A DNA stretch of 64,000 nt from Anniella stebbinsi (GCA_029215795.1 JARDYH010000004.1:204270017-204334016); one strand, 5' to 3'; counted from the stretch's first letter, positions 44,080-55,225 are shown. Notes: generated by a model not told the origin, from the letters alone. Translations and numbers: made by a program.

Positions 44080-44625
44080 AGGAGTTGGAACCTGGTCTCT
44101 CTGTAGCTGTAGAAACACAGGTAGAGTGTATCCAGATGTTGGAAGATTGGAATGACCTATGGTTAGGGTGGGGTTCCGAAGACACTGAGGGGCTGTCATC
44201 CATAGAATCGCTTCAAGCGATCAGTCCCCAGAAGTCCTATGTAACCTGGCCTTCTTAGATATCCCTTTCACTGTAGAGACAGCTAGGGAGCGTCCAAACA
44301 TTGGACGATCGGAATGACCCATGGTCAGAGTCAGGGTCTGAGGACGCAGAGGGGCTCTCCTCCGTAGAATCGCTCCATGCGATCAGCCTCACAAGGCTCC
44401 TGCCTTCTTAGATATCCCTCTTACTGTAGATACAGCCTGGGGAGCGTCCAAATGTTGGACGATCGGAATGACCCTTGGTCAGAGTCAGGGTCCGAGGATG
44501 CAGAGGGGCTCTCCTCCGTAGAATCGCTCCATGCGATCAGCCCCAGAAGGCTCCTGCCTTCTTAGATATCCCTCTTACTGTAGATACAGCTAGGGAGCAT
44601 CCAAATGTTGGAAGATCGGACGAGG
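44080..44625. repeat. ~155-bp tandem repeat, over three units
   Basis: The word GATCGGAATGACCC and its variants recur at 44146, 44307, 44461 and 44614, with spacings of 161, 154 and 153 bp. Each unit includes GAATCGCTCCATGCGATCAG and TTAGATATCCCTCTTACTGT. It lies inside the DIRS body, upstream of the minisatellite on the minus strand, and is interrupted on the right by an L2 tail. Confidence 0.85.
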
Positions 44626-44639
44626 CATGAAGCGGCCAT

Positions 44640-44927
44640 GTCTCCAGTAAATCGAGCAGCCTATGCCATAAGTGTAACAATTGGCTGGAAGAAACCATGG
44701 CTTCTAGAGCTTTTATCCACAGACCTGGCGCCAACACGGTTATCTTTTCAGCGCCAGGTCAAAACTTTTCTCCCAGGCATTTCAACAGCTTAAGTTGAGG
44801 TTTTAACTGACTTTGTAGCCAGGCTTAACAGTTTAAAATGTTTTAAATGTCAGCTGTCTTATGTTTATGGTTCTAAATTTTGTAAACCACCCAGAGAGCT
44901 TCGGCTATGGGGTGGTATATAAATGTA

Positions 44928-44959
<32 letters not shown>

Positions 44960-44990
44960 CAATAATAATAATAATAATAATAATACAGTA
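44640..44990 (+). mobile_element. L2 subfamily B 3' end inserted in DIRS
   Basis: The last ORF2 codons (the 'ctggcgccaacacggttatc' segment, also at 49911) are followed by the untranslated region, a stem-loop at 44886-44916 (ACCACCC with GGGTGGT) and an (AAT)n tail. Confidence 0.85.
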
Positions 44991-45159
44991 GCGACAGGTT
45001 TCGATGACCTGAGCCTCTCCCAAAACAAATTAAACAGAGAAAAGTCTGTCTGCTGGGGAAGCTTGCTAATGCACTTAACACATTTTGAAAAGGGGCCTTA
45101 ATGGCTGTGCGATCCCCCTCAACGCGATCCAAGATTGCTGGAGAATAAAATATCTAATA

Positions 45160-45308
45160 ATATAATAACAATAAATTATATTGTTTTAAATGTATGTGTG
45201 TACGTTGTATATTTTGGTATATTGTTTTCAATTGTTTTAATCGCATGTAAACCGCCCAGAGAGCTTCGGCTATGGGGCGGTATACTAATGTAATAAATAA
45301 ATAAATTA
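45160..45308 (+). mobile_element. L2 subfamily B 3' tail inserted in DIRS
   Basis: A T-rich untranslated region, the stem-loop at 45251-45281 (ACCGCCC with GGGCGGT) and an (AAAT)n tail. This is the second plus-strand L2 tail within 700 bp. Confidence 0.85.
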
Positions 45309-45583
45309 AGACTAAAAATGAACTAAAAACAAAGTAAAATAACTAAAAACCGTAGCACTCTAAAGTTTTCTCCTCAGGAGAAAGACAGAAGTTCCCAACA
45401 AGACATCCTTTCAGCAAGGCGGTCAAAAAAGAACTGAGGAGAAAGGCGGGAACACGAAGTCAGTAGACAGTGGGGGAGGGGTTCATGCTAAAAATGTTTG
45501 CCTTAGCTATAGAAGTTTCTGAGTCAGGCTCCACGCAGGCGCAGAGCCCATATGTGTGATGCACAGAGACCACGAAGAAGAAC

Positions 45584-46249
45584 TTTGGTACTCACCACCC
45601 TTAAAATTCACGGACACTGCTGAACAGTGCTGAATTGCCCCACCAAGTTTTGCAGTGTAGGAGTAGACCTGCGAATGTCTGGAAGGAGATATCAGTTTTG
45701 CTCAGGTCCATGCCCTTTCAAGTTCTAATAAGTTTTGCATATTGCTTAGAGAACGCATTTTCTAAAGCAACCAACAAATGCAACCAATAAAGAAAGGAAG
45801 AAATCCATGAAAAATTAAAGACTAAATGGCAGCATAAACCTAATTCAACTTACAAACAGAAAAGCATGAAGTATTAAAAGTCTAATCATCTTCTCTGAAG
45901 GCAGCACGGAAACACATTTCCCTTGTGAAGGAATTTACAACAGCACTGGCATTGATTGAAGGAGTAATCAAAAACATCTGAATTCATGGCACATCCATCA
46001 AGAAGCTTCATGTAAAAAGAAGTTTCAAGCACTTGTCTTTGTCCTCAGCTGGGCCCAGTGGGTCTGGTGAGAGTGTCTTGGCTGAGCATGGTCTGTGCTT
46101 TCTTGGTTGCCTTCTTCTAGAACTGTCCTCACTCTCCCTCACTGGAATTCTTCAAGCAGAAGCTGGGCAGCTAGCTGTTGGAGATGCTCTAGCTTTGGAT
46201 TGGCTGGACTAGATGGCCTACAAAGCCTCCTCTAGCTCTACCATTGTAT
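45584..46249. other. Unassigned DNA
   Basis: No feature recognised. Confidence 0.35.
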
Positions 46250-46425
46250 TATCAGCAGGATCTACACTACCACTTTAAAACGGTTTATAACGGTATTGAC
46301 AGCTGTTTTCAAATATTATGTAGTGGAAACACTCCTCATGTAGTGCTCAGATTTCAATTCTATGATGAAACTGGAAGTAGATATAGTGGATTAACAACCT
46401 TGTGTAGAAAAGCTCCCAAACTTAG
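46250..46425. mobile_element. MITE family B fragment and unassigned tail
   Basis: The segment 46256-46310 ('gcaggatctacactaccact' and 'ggtattgacagctgtt') matches the left arm of the short family B copies at 59985 and 63376. The remainder is unassigned. Confidence 0.55.
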
Positions 46426-46740
46426 GGTGGTTATGTAGCCTGCCCAGAGGACAGTCCACTATTTGAAGGTGTCCTCAGCTTGAAGTGCTGTCTAGTCCAA
46501 GTCCAGCTTAAAGATACATAACATGGGAGGAAGTCCAGGGGCCATGACATTGCTGATCAAGAGTGAGCACCTGGACAGCAGACTGAGCAGGGAAACAGGT
46601 CACCTGGTCATCATCTACCCCACTACAGTGATATCTCTCATATTTGTATTCAAATTATAGTTTGCTTCCATCCATAGAAATTAGCACATATAAATCTTAT
46701 GCAGGTCTGTGTCCTCTTTTCTGGCAATACATTTTCTTTT
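46426..46740. mobile_element. Family C repeat
   Basis: It starts TAGGGTGGTTATGTAG and shares, in order, 'tttgaaggtgtcctcagctt', 'ccaagtccagcttaaaga', 'cacctggacagcagactgag' and 'gtgtcctcttttctgg' with the copy at 22453. The family is unnamed here. Confidence 0.6.
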
Positions 46741-46793
46741 TTTCAATGATGCATAAGTGGCCACCTAATGAAAAATCTTCGATGGACTATGGC

Positions 46794-46842
46794 GTCTTCT
46801 TCTTCTTCTTCTTCTTCTTCTTCTTCTTCTTCTTCTTCTTCT
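46794..46842. repeat. (TTC)n microsatellite
   Basis: About 48 bp of uninterrupted TTC repeats. Confidence 0.93.
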
Positions 46843-47256
46843 AATAGAAGCACATGTTCATCAATATGTATCGTCATATTTCTTAAGCTGATATTCATAA
46901 CTAGACAATATATTTCACAGACAACAATTTGCCAATGCAGCCTCCTGGGTTAAATGTACAGAATACTCCATTTAAAAGGTTTTCATTATAGAACTAAACA
47001 GACATTACCTGTTCTGTGTTTTTACATTTAATGAGCACATTATTTTAATGTGCAAATAGAAACTGCTCTGGGGGCTGATCATTACTGGGATCTCAACACA
47101 TGAGGAGGGGAGAGTTTAACCCTTTCTTCCCCTGACAAAAATCCCACTTCAGAGCAGTGATGTGCATTGAGATCAAAGCCTCTATGGGCAACTATTGTAG
47201 ATTTCTCTCCAATGGGAGCAGCAACTGTGAGGGGCCATTTTTATTAGGACCACAAA
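46843..47256. other. Unassigned DNA
   Basis: No gene is seen. The block 47020-47240 loosely resembles 20525-20765. Confidence 0.35.
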
Positions 47257-47720
47257 AGAGAAACATAAGAGCCATGGTGGATCAGACCAAGGGTCCATCT
47301 AGTCCAGTATTCTGTTCACACAGTGGCCAACCAGCTACCCATGGGAAACCCACAAGCAGGACATGAGTAGAATAGCATCTTCCTGCCCATGTTCCTCAGC
47401 AACTGGTATACATACTGCCCCTGATCCAGAAGGTAGCATATAGCCATCAGGATTGGTAGCCATTGATAGCCTTCTATTCCAGGAATTTGTCTAATCCCTC
47501 TTTAAAGCTATCAGAATTAGTGGCCACTACTACATCTTGTGGTAGAGAATTCCTCAGTTAACTACATGCTGTGTGAAAAAGTAATTCCTTTCACCCATCT
47601 TGAATCTTCTACCATTTAGCTTCATGGGATGACCTCAGGTTCTAGTATTACGAGACAAGGAGAAAATATCTCCCTATCCAATTTCTCCACACCATGCATA
47701 ATTCTGGACACTTCTATCAG
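47257..47720 (-). mobile_element. CR1 LINE 3' end
   Basis: The reverse-complement CR1 tail begins GAAACATAAGAGCCATGG and continues through the decayed ORF2 C-terminus (counterpart of 5049-5240, near 47470-47600) to about 47720. It is longer than the copy at 4850. Confidence 0.8.
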
Positions 47721-48174
47721 AAAGAGTTATGATCTCCCCTCCTCACTTGCTGTGATCCCATTAATTATCATACACACCCCAGCAGCTCCTATTTGACTTT
47801 TAAAAGAAACAAACATCCACATTAAATGCAAATTTCCAAAGGACTGGCCATGTTAGTTTGTGAGCACCAAAAACAACAAAGACTCTCATGGTACCTTAAA
47901 GGCTAACAACATTTTTTTTATTTTCGCATAAGCTTTCATGGACACTGTTTACTTCAGCAGAAGCCAAGACCCATTTAACATAATGGATAGTTTGACACTT
48001 CAAGTAGGTAGGAACAAATTGTAGGCCAGTGAGTATGCAAAGCTATATTGCTGCCAAGTCCAGAAATGATGAGCTGAAAGGGAATGGTCATGAACAATCT
48101 AAAAGGGTAAAAAAGAAAATGATCCAGCTAAAGTGAAGTCTTATAATTCTCATTGATTTCAGTGGAAGAAATAA
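47721..48174. other. Unassigned DNA
   Basis: No feature recognised. This is the left flank of the L2 insertion that follows. Confidence 0.35.
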
Positions 48175-48177
48175 AGA

Positions 48178-50024
48178 TTGCTCTCAGTGAGGGCAGCAAA
48201 AAAACAATACTTTGCTGCCACTATTCAATCATCAACCTGCCGCCCAGCGGAGCTTTTCAGAGTTGTCCGGGGGCTTTTACATGCTGGCCCCAAGGACATG
48301 GTAGAACCATCTGAGGCCCGCTGTAATACATTTGCTGGGCACTTCCAGAATAAAATCTCTGGCATCCGTCAGGACTTAGGCTCCAGTGTTATAGCAGATG
48401 AATCTAGTGAGGTATCCAGAGCACAGGCTTGTCCTGTTTTCTTGGATGAGTTTCAGTTGGTGCAGCTCGAGTATGTTGACAAGGTGCTTGGACAGGTTCG
48501 TGCAACCACTTCCATATTGGATCCTTGCCCCTCTTGGCTAATAAAAGCTAGCAGGGATGGAACAACTGGCTGGGCCAGGGAAGTGATTAATGCCTCTTTG
48601 CAAGAGGGAGTGTTCCCAGGCCTCCTGAAAGAGGCGGCAGTGAGACCACTCCTAAAGAAATCTTCCCTGGACCCTGAAAATCTTAATAACTACAGGCCAG
48701 TAGCAAATGTTCCATTCCTGGGCAAGGTCCTGGAGCGGGTGGTTGCGAGCCAGCTCCAGGCACTCTTGGATGAGACTGATTATCTGGATCCACTTCAGTC
48801 GGATTTCAGGCCTGGTTTTGGTACGGAAACAGCCTTGGTCGCCCTGTATGATGACCTATGTCGGGAGAAAGACAGGGAGAGTGTGACTCTGTTGATTCTC
48901 CTTGATCTCTCAGCGGCTTTCGATACCATCGACCATGGTATCCTTCTGGGACGACTGGCTGAGTTGGGAGTGGGAGGCACTGCATTGCAGTGGTTCCGCT
49001 CCTACTTGGTGGGTCGGCTCCAGAAGGTGGTGCTTGGGGAACATTGCTTGGCCCCCGTGGATTCTCCAGTATGGGGTTCCGCAGGGGTCAGTTTTGTCCC
49101 CCATGCTGTTCAATATCTACATGAAACCGTTGAGTGCAGTCATCCGGAGTTTTGGAGTGTGTTGTCATCAGTACGCTGATGACACGCAGCTCTATTTCTC
49201 CTTTTCATCTTCATCAGGTGAGGCTGTGGATGTGCTGAACCAGTGCCTGGCTGCGACAATGGATTGGATGAAGGGCTAATAAACTGAAACTCAATCCGGA
49301 CAAGACTGAGACGCTGTTAGTGGGTGGTTCCGCTGACCGGATGGAGGGTGTTCAACCTGTTCTGGATGGGGTTGCACTCCCCTTGAAGGAGCGGGTTCGT
49401 AGCTTGGGGGTCTCAGTGGCACGGAGTGCCTTCTACCAACTTCGGTTGGTGGCCCAGCTACGTCCCTATCTGGACAGGGATAACCTGGCTTCAGTTGTCC
49501 ATGCTCTGGTAACCTCCAAGTTAGATTACTGCAATGCACTCTACGTGGGGCTGCCTTTGAAGGTGGTTCGGAAGCTGCAGCTTGTGCAAAATGCAGCGGC
49601 CAGATTGATAACTGGAACCAGTAGGTTCGAACATATAAGACCTACTCTGGCCCGCTTGCATTGGCTGCCTGTATGTTTCCGAGCCCGGTTCAAGGTGCTG
49701 GTTTTAACCTATAAAGCCTTACATGGCTTGGGACCACAATACCTGATGGAACGCCTTTCCCGACATGAACCTGCCCGAACACTACGTTCAACATCTAAGG
49801 CCCTCCTCCGAGTGCCTCCTCCGAGGGAAGCTCGGAGGTCAGCAACAAGAGAGAGGGCCTTCTCTGTGGTGGCTCCCCAATTGTGGAACAATCTCCCCGA
49901 TGAGGCCCGCCTGGCGCCAACATTGTTATCTTTTCGGCCCAGGTCAAGACTTTCCTCTTCTCTCAGGCATTTGGCAATATCTGAGGAGCCTGGGTTTGTT
50001 TTGTTTTGTTTTTGCAGTTTTTGA
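48178..50024 (+). pseudogene. L2 ORF2, broken by two frameshifts and a deletion
   Basis: The first open part (333 codons) holds NNYRPVA (170-176) and motif A as [13 protein letters not shown] (241-253). A frameshift near 49060-49073 moves GVPQG (about 49073) and the catalytic YADD (49172-49183) into another frame. A second shift near 49276 precedes the C-terminal part (49320-50024, QLVQNAAARLITG and LHWLPV). After RSLGV the sequence jumps to ARSAFYQL, lacking roughly 15-18 codons present in subfamily A. The element is inactive. Confidence 0.9.
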
Positions 50025-50126
50025 AGTGTTGAAGTGGTTTTTAAATGTACAGATTGTGTGTATGTTGTATGTTTTTGCTGTTTTAATTTTTGTATATTGT
50101 TTTTAATTGTTTTTAATCCTATGTAA

Positions 50127-50157
50127 ACCGCCCAGAGAGCTTCGGCTATGGGGCGGT
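50127..50157 (+). other. L2 3'-terminal stem-loop
   Basis: ACCGCCC pairs with GGGCGGT across a 17-base loop containing CTTCGG. L2-type LINEs are known to use a 3' hairpin that their reverse transcriptase recognises. This is its likely counterpart. The same element occurs in four other tails in the window. Confidence 0.75.
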
Positions 50158-50199
50158 ATACAAATGTAATAAATAAATAAATAAATAAATAAATATTAA

Positions 50200-50697
50200 C
50201 ATCAATGGAGTTTAAAAGTGCCTCACTTTTGGATTGTGTTCAATAATTTTACAGTGTATTACTAACATCCAGTGATACCAATGAGATTCTCCATTATTCC
50301 TGGTAATATATTAATTAGAACTTGTACAAGCTAGTAATTGTGAGTCGGTATATGTATATTATAAGATGAACAAAAATGCATATTCAATATTTACATATCC
50401 AATATTACTTCACTTGTCCATTTTTATATAAAGCCTGTTACTTCCTTCTTCCACACGTCTTAATTCACCAGCTGAGTTCCCCCTAGCATCAATTGGCCAC
50501 GCAAGGCAGGGTTCCCCGGCTTTGGAACCCCCTTCATTCTTATCTTCCAGCATTAAGGCTCTTTTGGTTTGGAGAACTTTGTGGGAAGTGGGTTGTGCTT
50601 GGTTGCTGTGTGTGTTCTCTCCTAATCGTTGAACATCATCAGACGAGTGTTTTATCGCACACTTGTTACTAGTCACTCAGGTTTTTGCGGGTCCTTT
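50200..50697. other. Unassigned DNA
   Basis: No gene is supported. An 88-residue minus-strand frame at 50410-50676 has no recognisable domain. Confidence 0.4.
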
Positions 50698-50940
50698 TCA
50701 TAGAATCATAGAATAGTAGAGTTGGAATGGGCCTATAAGGCCATCAAGTCCAACCCCCTGCTCAGTGCAGGAATCCACCTTAAAGCATGCCTGACAGATG
50801 GCTGTCCAGCTGCCTCTTGAATGCCTCTAGTGTGGGAGAGCCCATGACCTCCCTAGGTAATTGTTTCCATTGTTGTATTGCTCTTACAATCAGGAAATTT
50901 TTCCTGATGTCCAGCCAGAATCTGGCTTCCTTTTGCTGAT
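50698..50940 (-). mobile_element. CR1 LINE 3' end, second subfamily
   Basis: It starts CATAGAATCATAGAATAGTA (reverse of the CR1 terminal octamers) and continues 'tccaaccccctgctcagtgc' and 'tttttcctgatgtccagcca', typical of a reptile CR1 tail. Truncated near 50940. Confidence 0.85.
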
Positions 50941-51239
50941 GCTATCTGCCTTCTATGCATCTCCCGCTCCTTCTGGTCTTCTTTCCATGACAAAAATAAG
51001 ACCCTGGTAAATTCAATTTTGGGGGGGGAGGGGAGCAAAATGTGCCACCCGTGCCTGCTGTGTACAGGAAAAGCAGCGCAATAAAAACACCTACTGAATG
51101 GGCCACGTGGTCATTGTTTACCTCCTCTTTCTTTCCCGTTTGAAGGAGGAAGAAGTATTGTGGGACAGAAGCAGGGGGGAAAGCGACGGTAAGGAAACAC
51201 ATTCCCCCGTCTGATGACACTCTTTGTTTGTTTTATAGA
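50941..51239. other. Unassigned DNA
   Basis: No feature recognised. Confidence 0.35.
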
Positions 51240-51247
51240 TTCTCTAG

Positions 51248-51381
51248 AAGCCTTCCCCAATCTTGTGGCTTCCAGATGTTTTGGACTGCAACTCCCAGCA
51301 TTCCTGAGCAGTATCTATGCTGGCTGGGGCTGATGATAGTTGAAAGCCCAAATATCTGGAGGGAACCAGGTTGAGGAAGGT
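51248..51381. mobile_element. Small hAT-like MITE, relative of 15556
   Basis: Ends AAGCCTTCCCCAA and GAGGAAGGT. Flanks TTCTCTAG and TTCTCTAC match at 7 of 8. The body is an imperfect palindrome on 'cagatgttttggactgcaac'. Confidence 0.78.
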
Positions 51382-51396
51382 TTCTCTACTGCTTCA

Positions 51397-51448
51397 GTGT
51401 GTGTGTGTATCCAATATTTTTCAATGTGTGTGTGTGTGTGTGTGTGTA
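51397..51448. repeat. Interrupted (GT)n microsatellite
   Basis: Two GT runs separated by 'atccaatatttttcaa'. Confidence 0.88.
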
Positions 51449-51449
51449 T

Positions 51450-53382
51450 TTGTATGTAATTTCTTTTATGTTGCCTTTTGTTATGCTGTCAGTCATTTTG
51501 GATATTGTTTTTTAAACAGAAAAGCAAGCTATAAAATATTTTGTAAATTAAAATACAATCAGCAGAGACCGGTAGCTCCGATTTCGGTGGGGCTGTGATT
51601 CCATTCTTCGTTTCAGTCAGAACCAACCATGACTCTAAAGGAGCTATCCAAGGTGCTGAACCATATTCCCAAAATAGAATCCAAGGCTTGGATTACTCCT
51701 TTACAGTTATGACTGTTTCTGATTGAAACATGGCATGGATTTACAGCCCCACCAAAATTGGAGCCACCAGCCTCCACTGAATATACTCCTGAATGTGCAA
51801 GATGGCTTATGGATAAACCTAACTCAAAGAGATGGAAATACATCAGCAAGACAGTCCAATTGCTCAACCCTTTCTTAGCCCAAATAGAAAAGTGTTTGTA
51901 AAATTCCAAACGATGCTACTATAAGGCTGCAATCCAATGCTTTTTAAGACAGGAAAACGTCCTGCAACTCCAGCATGTCCCAGCCAGTTGGACTTTTTAC
52001 TGTCTAAGCATGCATAGCATAGTGCTCTAAGATTGCAAAGCATCTCATGCTGAAATCCCCTTCATAATCAGACGTTACCTTTTACTGTGATTGGATCCTT
52101 TTAAAACATATAGATATCATGGTATTAGCAGTTTTTTTTTAAAAAAAAATTAGAAACTGAACCCTGTAAGACCTAATAGTCAAGCACTAATCTAGTATTT
52201 TCTATCCATCCTACTGTTTTACTTTAATGTTCTTTAATTTCTTCTGAGATTCTTTATTGCAGTCCCACCAGGTTGTACAAGCAAATATGTTGTCTGCAGC
52301 ATGGACCAATGCAGGAATACACTTAATTCCTAAGTATTGCATATTCTTACAGCTTTAGGTATAGCCAAACTGTCTAGTATGAAAATGAGTGGGTACCACT
52401 GAGACTGTTAAACAATGGGTGGTTAATTGGATGATTCAATTTGGCACAGTCCTTTTCCTCCTTTAATGAGCAGCTTCCCTATTCTCCCCAAATGGATGTA
52501 ATAAACTACTAGTAATGAAGTAAACTATCCCATGCCAGAAATTGCAGATGTGCAGGGCTCTCTGCTGTTGACTCTTAATGCTGAGTCCATTGAAAGCTTC
52601 AGCCAAGAACAAGTACCACACCCAGAAACGCCACAGTAGTTAGACAAAGCTTATACCTCCTCCTCCTCATGTTGAAAGCAACATTATAATATGGGACAGC
52701 ATGCCTATCCAAGACAAGAAGAGCAACAAGACTAACTTGGAGGAAGGGAGAACAAATTGAAAATAAAGACATGAACATGCTGTCAGTACACTCATGGCCA
52801 GCATCAAGATTGGCATGGTCAGGCAACTGCCAAGGGATCACACCCCACACGGGCCCATTGACAAGAGCCCCCTGGACTTAAGGGCTGTCTATACACAGGG
52901 AAGCTCTGCAGTGGTTGTGAATCTGTGCTGCATCAGTTATATGATGCAGCTGCAGCTTCACAGCCACCATGGGGCTTTCCTGTGAATCTGCACATTGAAA
53001 AGGTTGCGGACTTACCCTGACTTTATCAGTGGGAGCGAGGTCGGTATGGCTCTTCTACTGTCTGATGTCACTGTAGGGCAAAACTGGGGGAAATCCAGGG
53101 ATGGTCCTGGTGTAAAGTGACTGGCAATTGGTCACCTTCCACCAGGAAGAGGGCAGGGGTGGGGCAGCTCCAGTACCCAGATGCCCACCAGAAACTCTTT
53201 AATCCCAACACCACCACAGGTGAGTAAAACCACAGGGTTTTGGATGGAGGTGGTGTCAACTCTACGCCGTGAATACAGAGCCCTGTTCTCCCTCCTCACC
53301 ATTGCAACTTGCTTGTTTGCCTGCCTCTCACTTTGGCCCAGACAATGGGGGTGGTAAGAAGCCATAGCAGTGGAAGTCACTG
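51450..53382. other. Unassigned DNA
   Basis: About 1.9 kb with no recognised repeat or gene. Confidence 0.4.
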
Positions 53383-53595
53383 GGCCTGTTCAGTTGACGC
53401 ACTAAGCCATGGTTAGGCTGCTAACCCTTTTTAAGCAAATGGTTAGTGGGCATGTTTAAACAATGGTTATGTAGCTAGCATGGATAGGAGTGGTTCACAC
53501 AATGCACTAAGTCATGGTTCACATGACAAACTAAGCCATAATGTTTAGCTCAAAATGCTTAACCAGCGTGGCTTAGCATGTCGTCTGAACAGGGT
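53383..53595. mobile_element. Inverted-repeat MITE-like element
   Basis: The left end GGCCTGTTCAGTTGACGCAC is matched by the inverse of GTCGTCTGAACAGGGTC on the right. The interior holds repeated CTAAGCCATG and CATGGCTTAG-type words. Ends resemble those at 29780 and 30324. No duplication is seen. Confidence 0.65.
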
Positions 53596-53667
53596 CATAG
53601 AGGGTTTGAAATCAATGGAAGCCTTTCAATTAACCAAAATGGGAAATGGATGGCATATATTTAGGAT

Positions 53668-53870
53668 GGCCATCCATTGAAATAGTTCTCTAAATAGGAC
53701 AATCTCTAAATGAAGTGCTGTCAGAGATAGTCTTCTATTTTGAAGGTATCCTCTGTTTGAAGGGCTGTCTGGTCCAAGCCCAGTTTAAAGAAAAAGAACC
53801 ATCAGAAGGTAGAGCTGGGCTTTGAAGTTGCCCTTTGACGTTATCACTGCCTGCTTGCTCACTGGCTCTC
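53668..53870. mobile_element. Family C repeat, partial
   Basis: It contains 'ggtatcctctgtttgaaggg' and the 'ccaagcccagtttaaaga' block in the same order as the copies at 22453 and 46426. Left and right ends are unclear. Confidence 0.5.
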
Positions 53871-53998
53871 TGCCTGTCAAGCAAACAAATGGAAGCAATA
53901 ATGAGAAAGAAGATGACAATGGCAGTAATTGAAGTTGTCCTGCCCAAAGGCTCTCAAAACCCTGATCTGGCATTGTGCACACCCTTCTTTCATGCTCA

Positions 53999-54082
53999 AA
54001 GTAAACCGCCCAGAGAGCTTCGGCTATGGGGCGGTATTTAAATGGAATAAAATAAATAAATAAATAAATAAATAAATAAGTA
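53999..54082 (+). mobile_element. L2 subfamily B 3' tail
   Basis: A stem-loop at 54005-54035 (ACCGCCC with GGGCGGT) and an (AAAT)n tail, about 80 bp in all. Confidence 0.85.
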
Positions 54083-54530
54083 AAAAGCCAGTCATACAGT
54101 CATACAAATGGCACAGTCCATTTTGGGGTCCTTCAATGATCCTACCTCCATTATGTAAATGGGTGAGAAAAGAATAGGTTGAAAGCTCTCATCCACTGGA
54201 ACAGCACAGCCAAGTCCCTAGTTAACAGTAACACTATTCCTAAGACTTCCGTACTAGGGTTATTTCTCTCGCTCAGCATTCGGCATGACATCCTGCTTTT
54301 CTTTTTTTAGAAGAACAGAGAACTGAATGGTCTGGATTGTGCTACAATGTGACAGCCATGATCAGGAACTGTTTCTGTGTTTCCTAGGACAACTAGGACA
54401 ACATTTTGTGTGCTCCCATAGCAACATAAGGATATTATGTCATAATGCAAAATACATTCACTCTGTGTACCATTTTTTTAAATAAAATAAAGTGGCTTGA
54501 AGTACATGACAACCCCACACAGCTAGGAAT
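54083..54530. other. Unassigned DNA
   Basis: No feature recognised. The 3' end of the following retrotransposon is not precisely placed and may extend into this stretch. Confidence 0.35.
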
Positions 54531-54668
54531 TACTGTTGCGAGTGGAGGAGGGAGACAGAAAAAAGACCCAGACACCAGAGCTTGGATTGAACTAGGGGCT
54601 CTATTAAACAATATGGTAGCTTCATCCCTCCCTGGATCTTCACGTGAAAGTGCGGGCCACGGATCTCC

Positions 54669-55225
54669 TCATGGCTTCCTCTGCTTCCTCTCTTCAAGAC
54701 CCCACAGCCCACTGGCCATGGCATCTGGATGCCACCTGGCCGTGGGGGCCAACTCCCGGAACCTGGACATCTGGTTGTGCGACAATGCATTAGCAATTCC
54801 ATTATCCAAACCCGGCACATGGCAGGCAAAAAAGATTACACTGAAATGAAGGCAACGTGACGTGATAGCCCTGACCAGTCTCATCACCCGCGGATTCTTA
54901 GGTGGCAAGGAATTAATCACCTGAACCATGGCCATATTAACACACCAAAAATGAACCACCACATTGGACAGACTATCTGCCCAGACCCAAATGGCTACCG
55001 CAATGGGGAAGAGTTCCAGAAATGTCAAATCACGGCAGATCTCAGTGTCTCTCCAATGTTGCAGCCATCGCTGGGCACACCATCGGTCCCTGAATATCCT
55101 GCCAAAGCCGTGAGATTCTGAAGTATCAGATTGCACCTGCATCTGAGCCTCCAAAAGGAGATGTCATTATACTGGTCTAAGAAAGATGCCCAAACTTCTA
55201 AGTCCGCTCTTATTTCAGCCGACAC
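54669..55225 (-). pseudogene. DIRS-type RNase H, frameshifted
   Basis: The first ~23 codons (RADLEVWASFLDQYND to FW) continue the polymerase frame after its TGA. A frameshift near 55155 then leads into a 161-residue stretch: SDTSESHGFG (first Asp kept, residue 10), LELFPI (Glu 47 kept), then FWCVN where relatives have TDN, and ANALS where relatives have AD.LS (residue 122). Two of the catalytic acids are therefore lost. The HVPG..N segment and SRFRELAPTA end are typical of the family. Confidence 0.82.

Larger units (their letters stand above)
40431..45583 (-). mobile_element. DIRS-like retrotransposon, decayed
   Basis: Inverted terminal repeats (about 40431-40620 and 45415-45583) share GGCTCTGCGCCTGCGTGGAG and the long stretch that follows it. 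Just inside the low-coordinate repeat is an internal complementary region (40709-40802), the hallmark of DIRS elements. Reverse transcriptase and gag remnants lie on the minus strand in the order expected, with gag at the high-coordinate side. No tyrosine recombinase is recognised. Three L2 tails have inserted into it. DIRS elements are thought to integrate through a circular intermediate without target duplication. Confidence 0.85.
48175..50195 (+). mobile_element. L2 LINE subfamily B, 5'-truncated
   Basis: It runs from just after the endonuclease through the reverse transcriptase, the C-terminal domain, a T-rich untranslated region, the terminal stem-loop at 50127-50157 and an (AAAT)n tail. 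Its tail type is shared by copies at 42636, 44640, 45160 and 54005. It is distinct from subfamily A at 18806. Confidence 0.92.
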
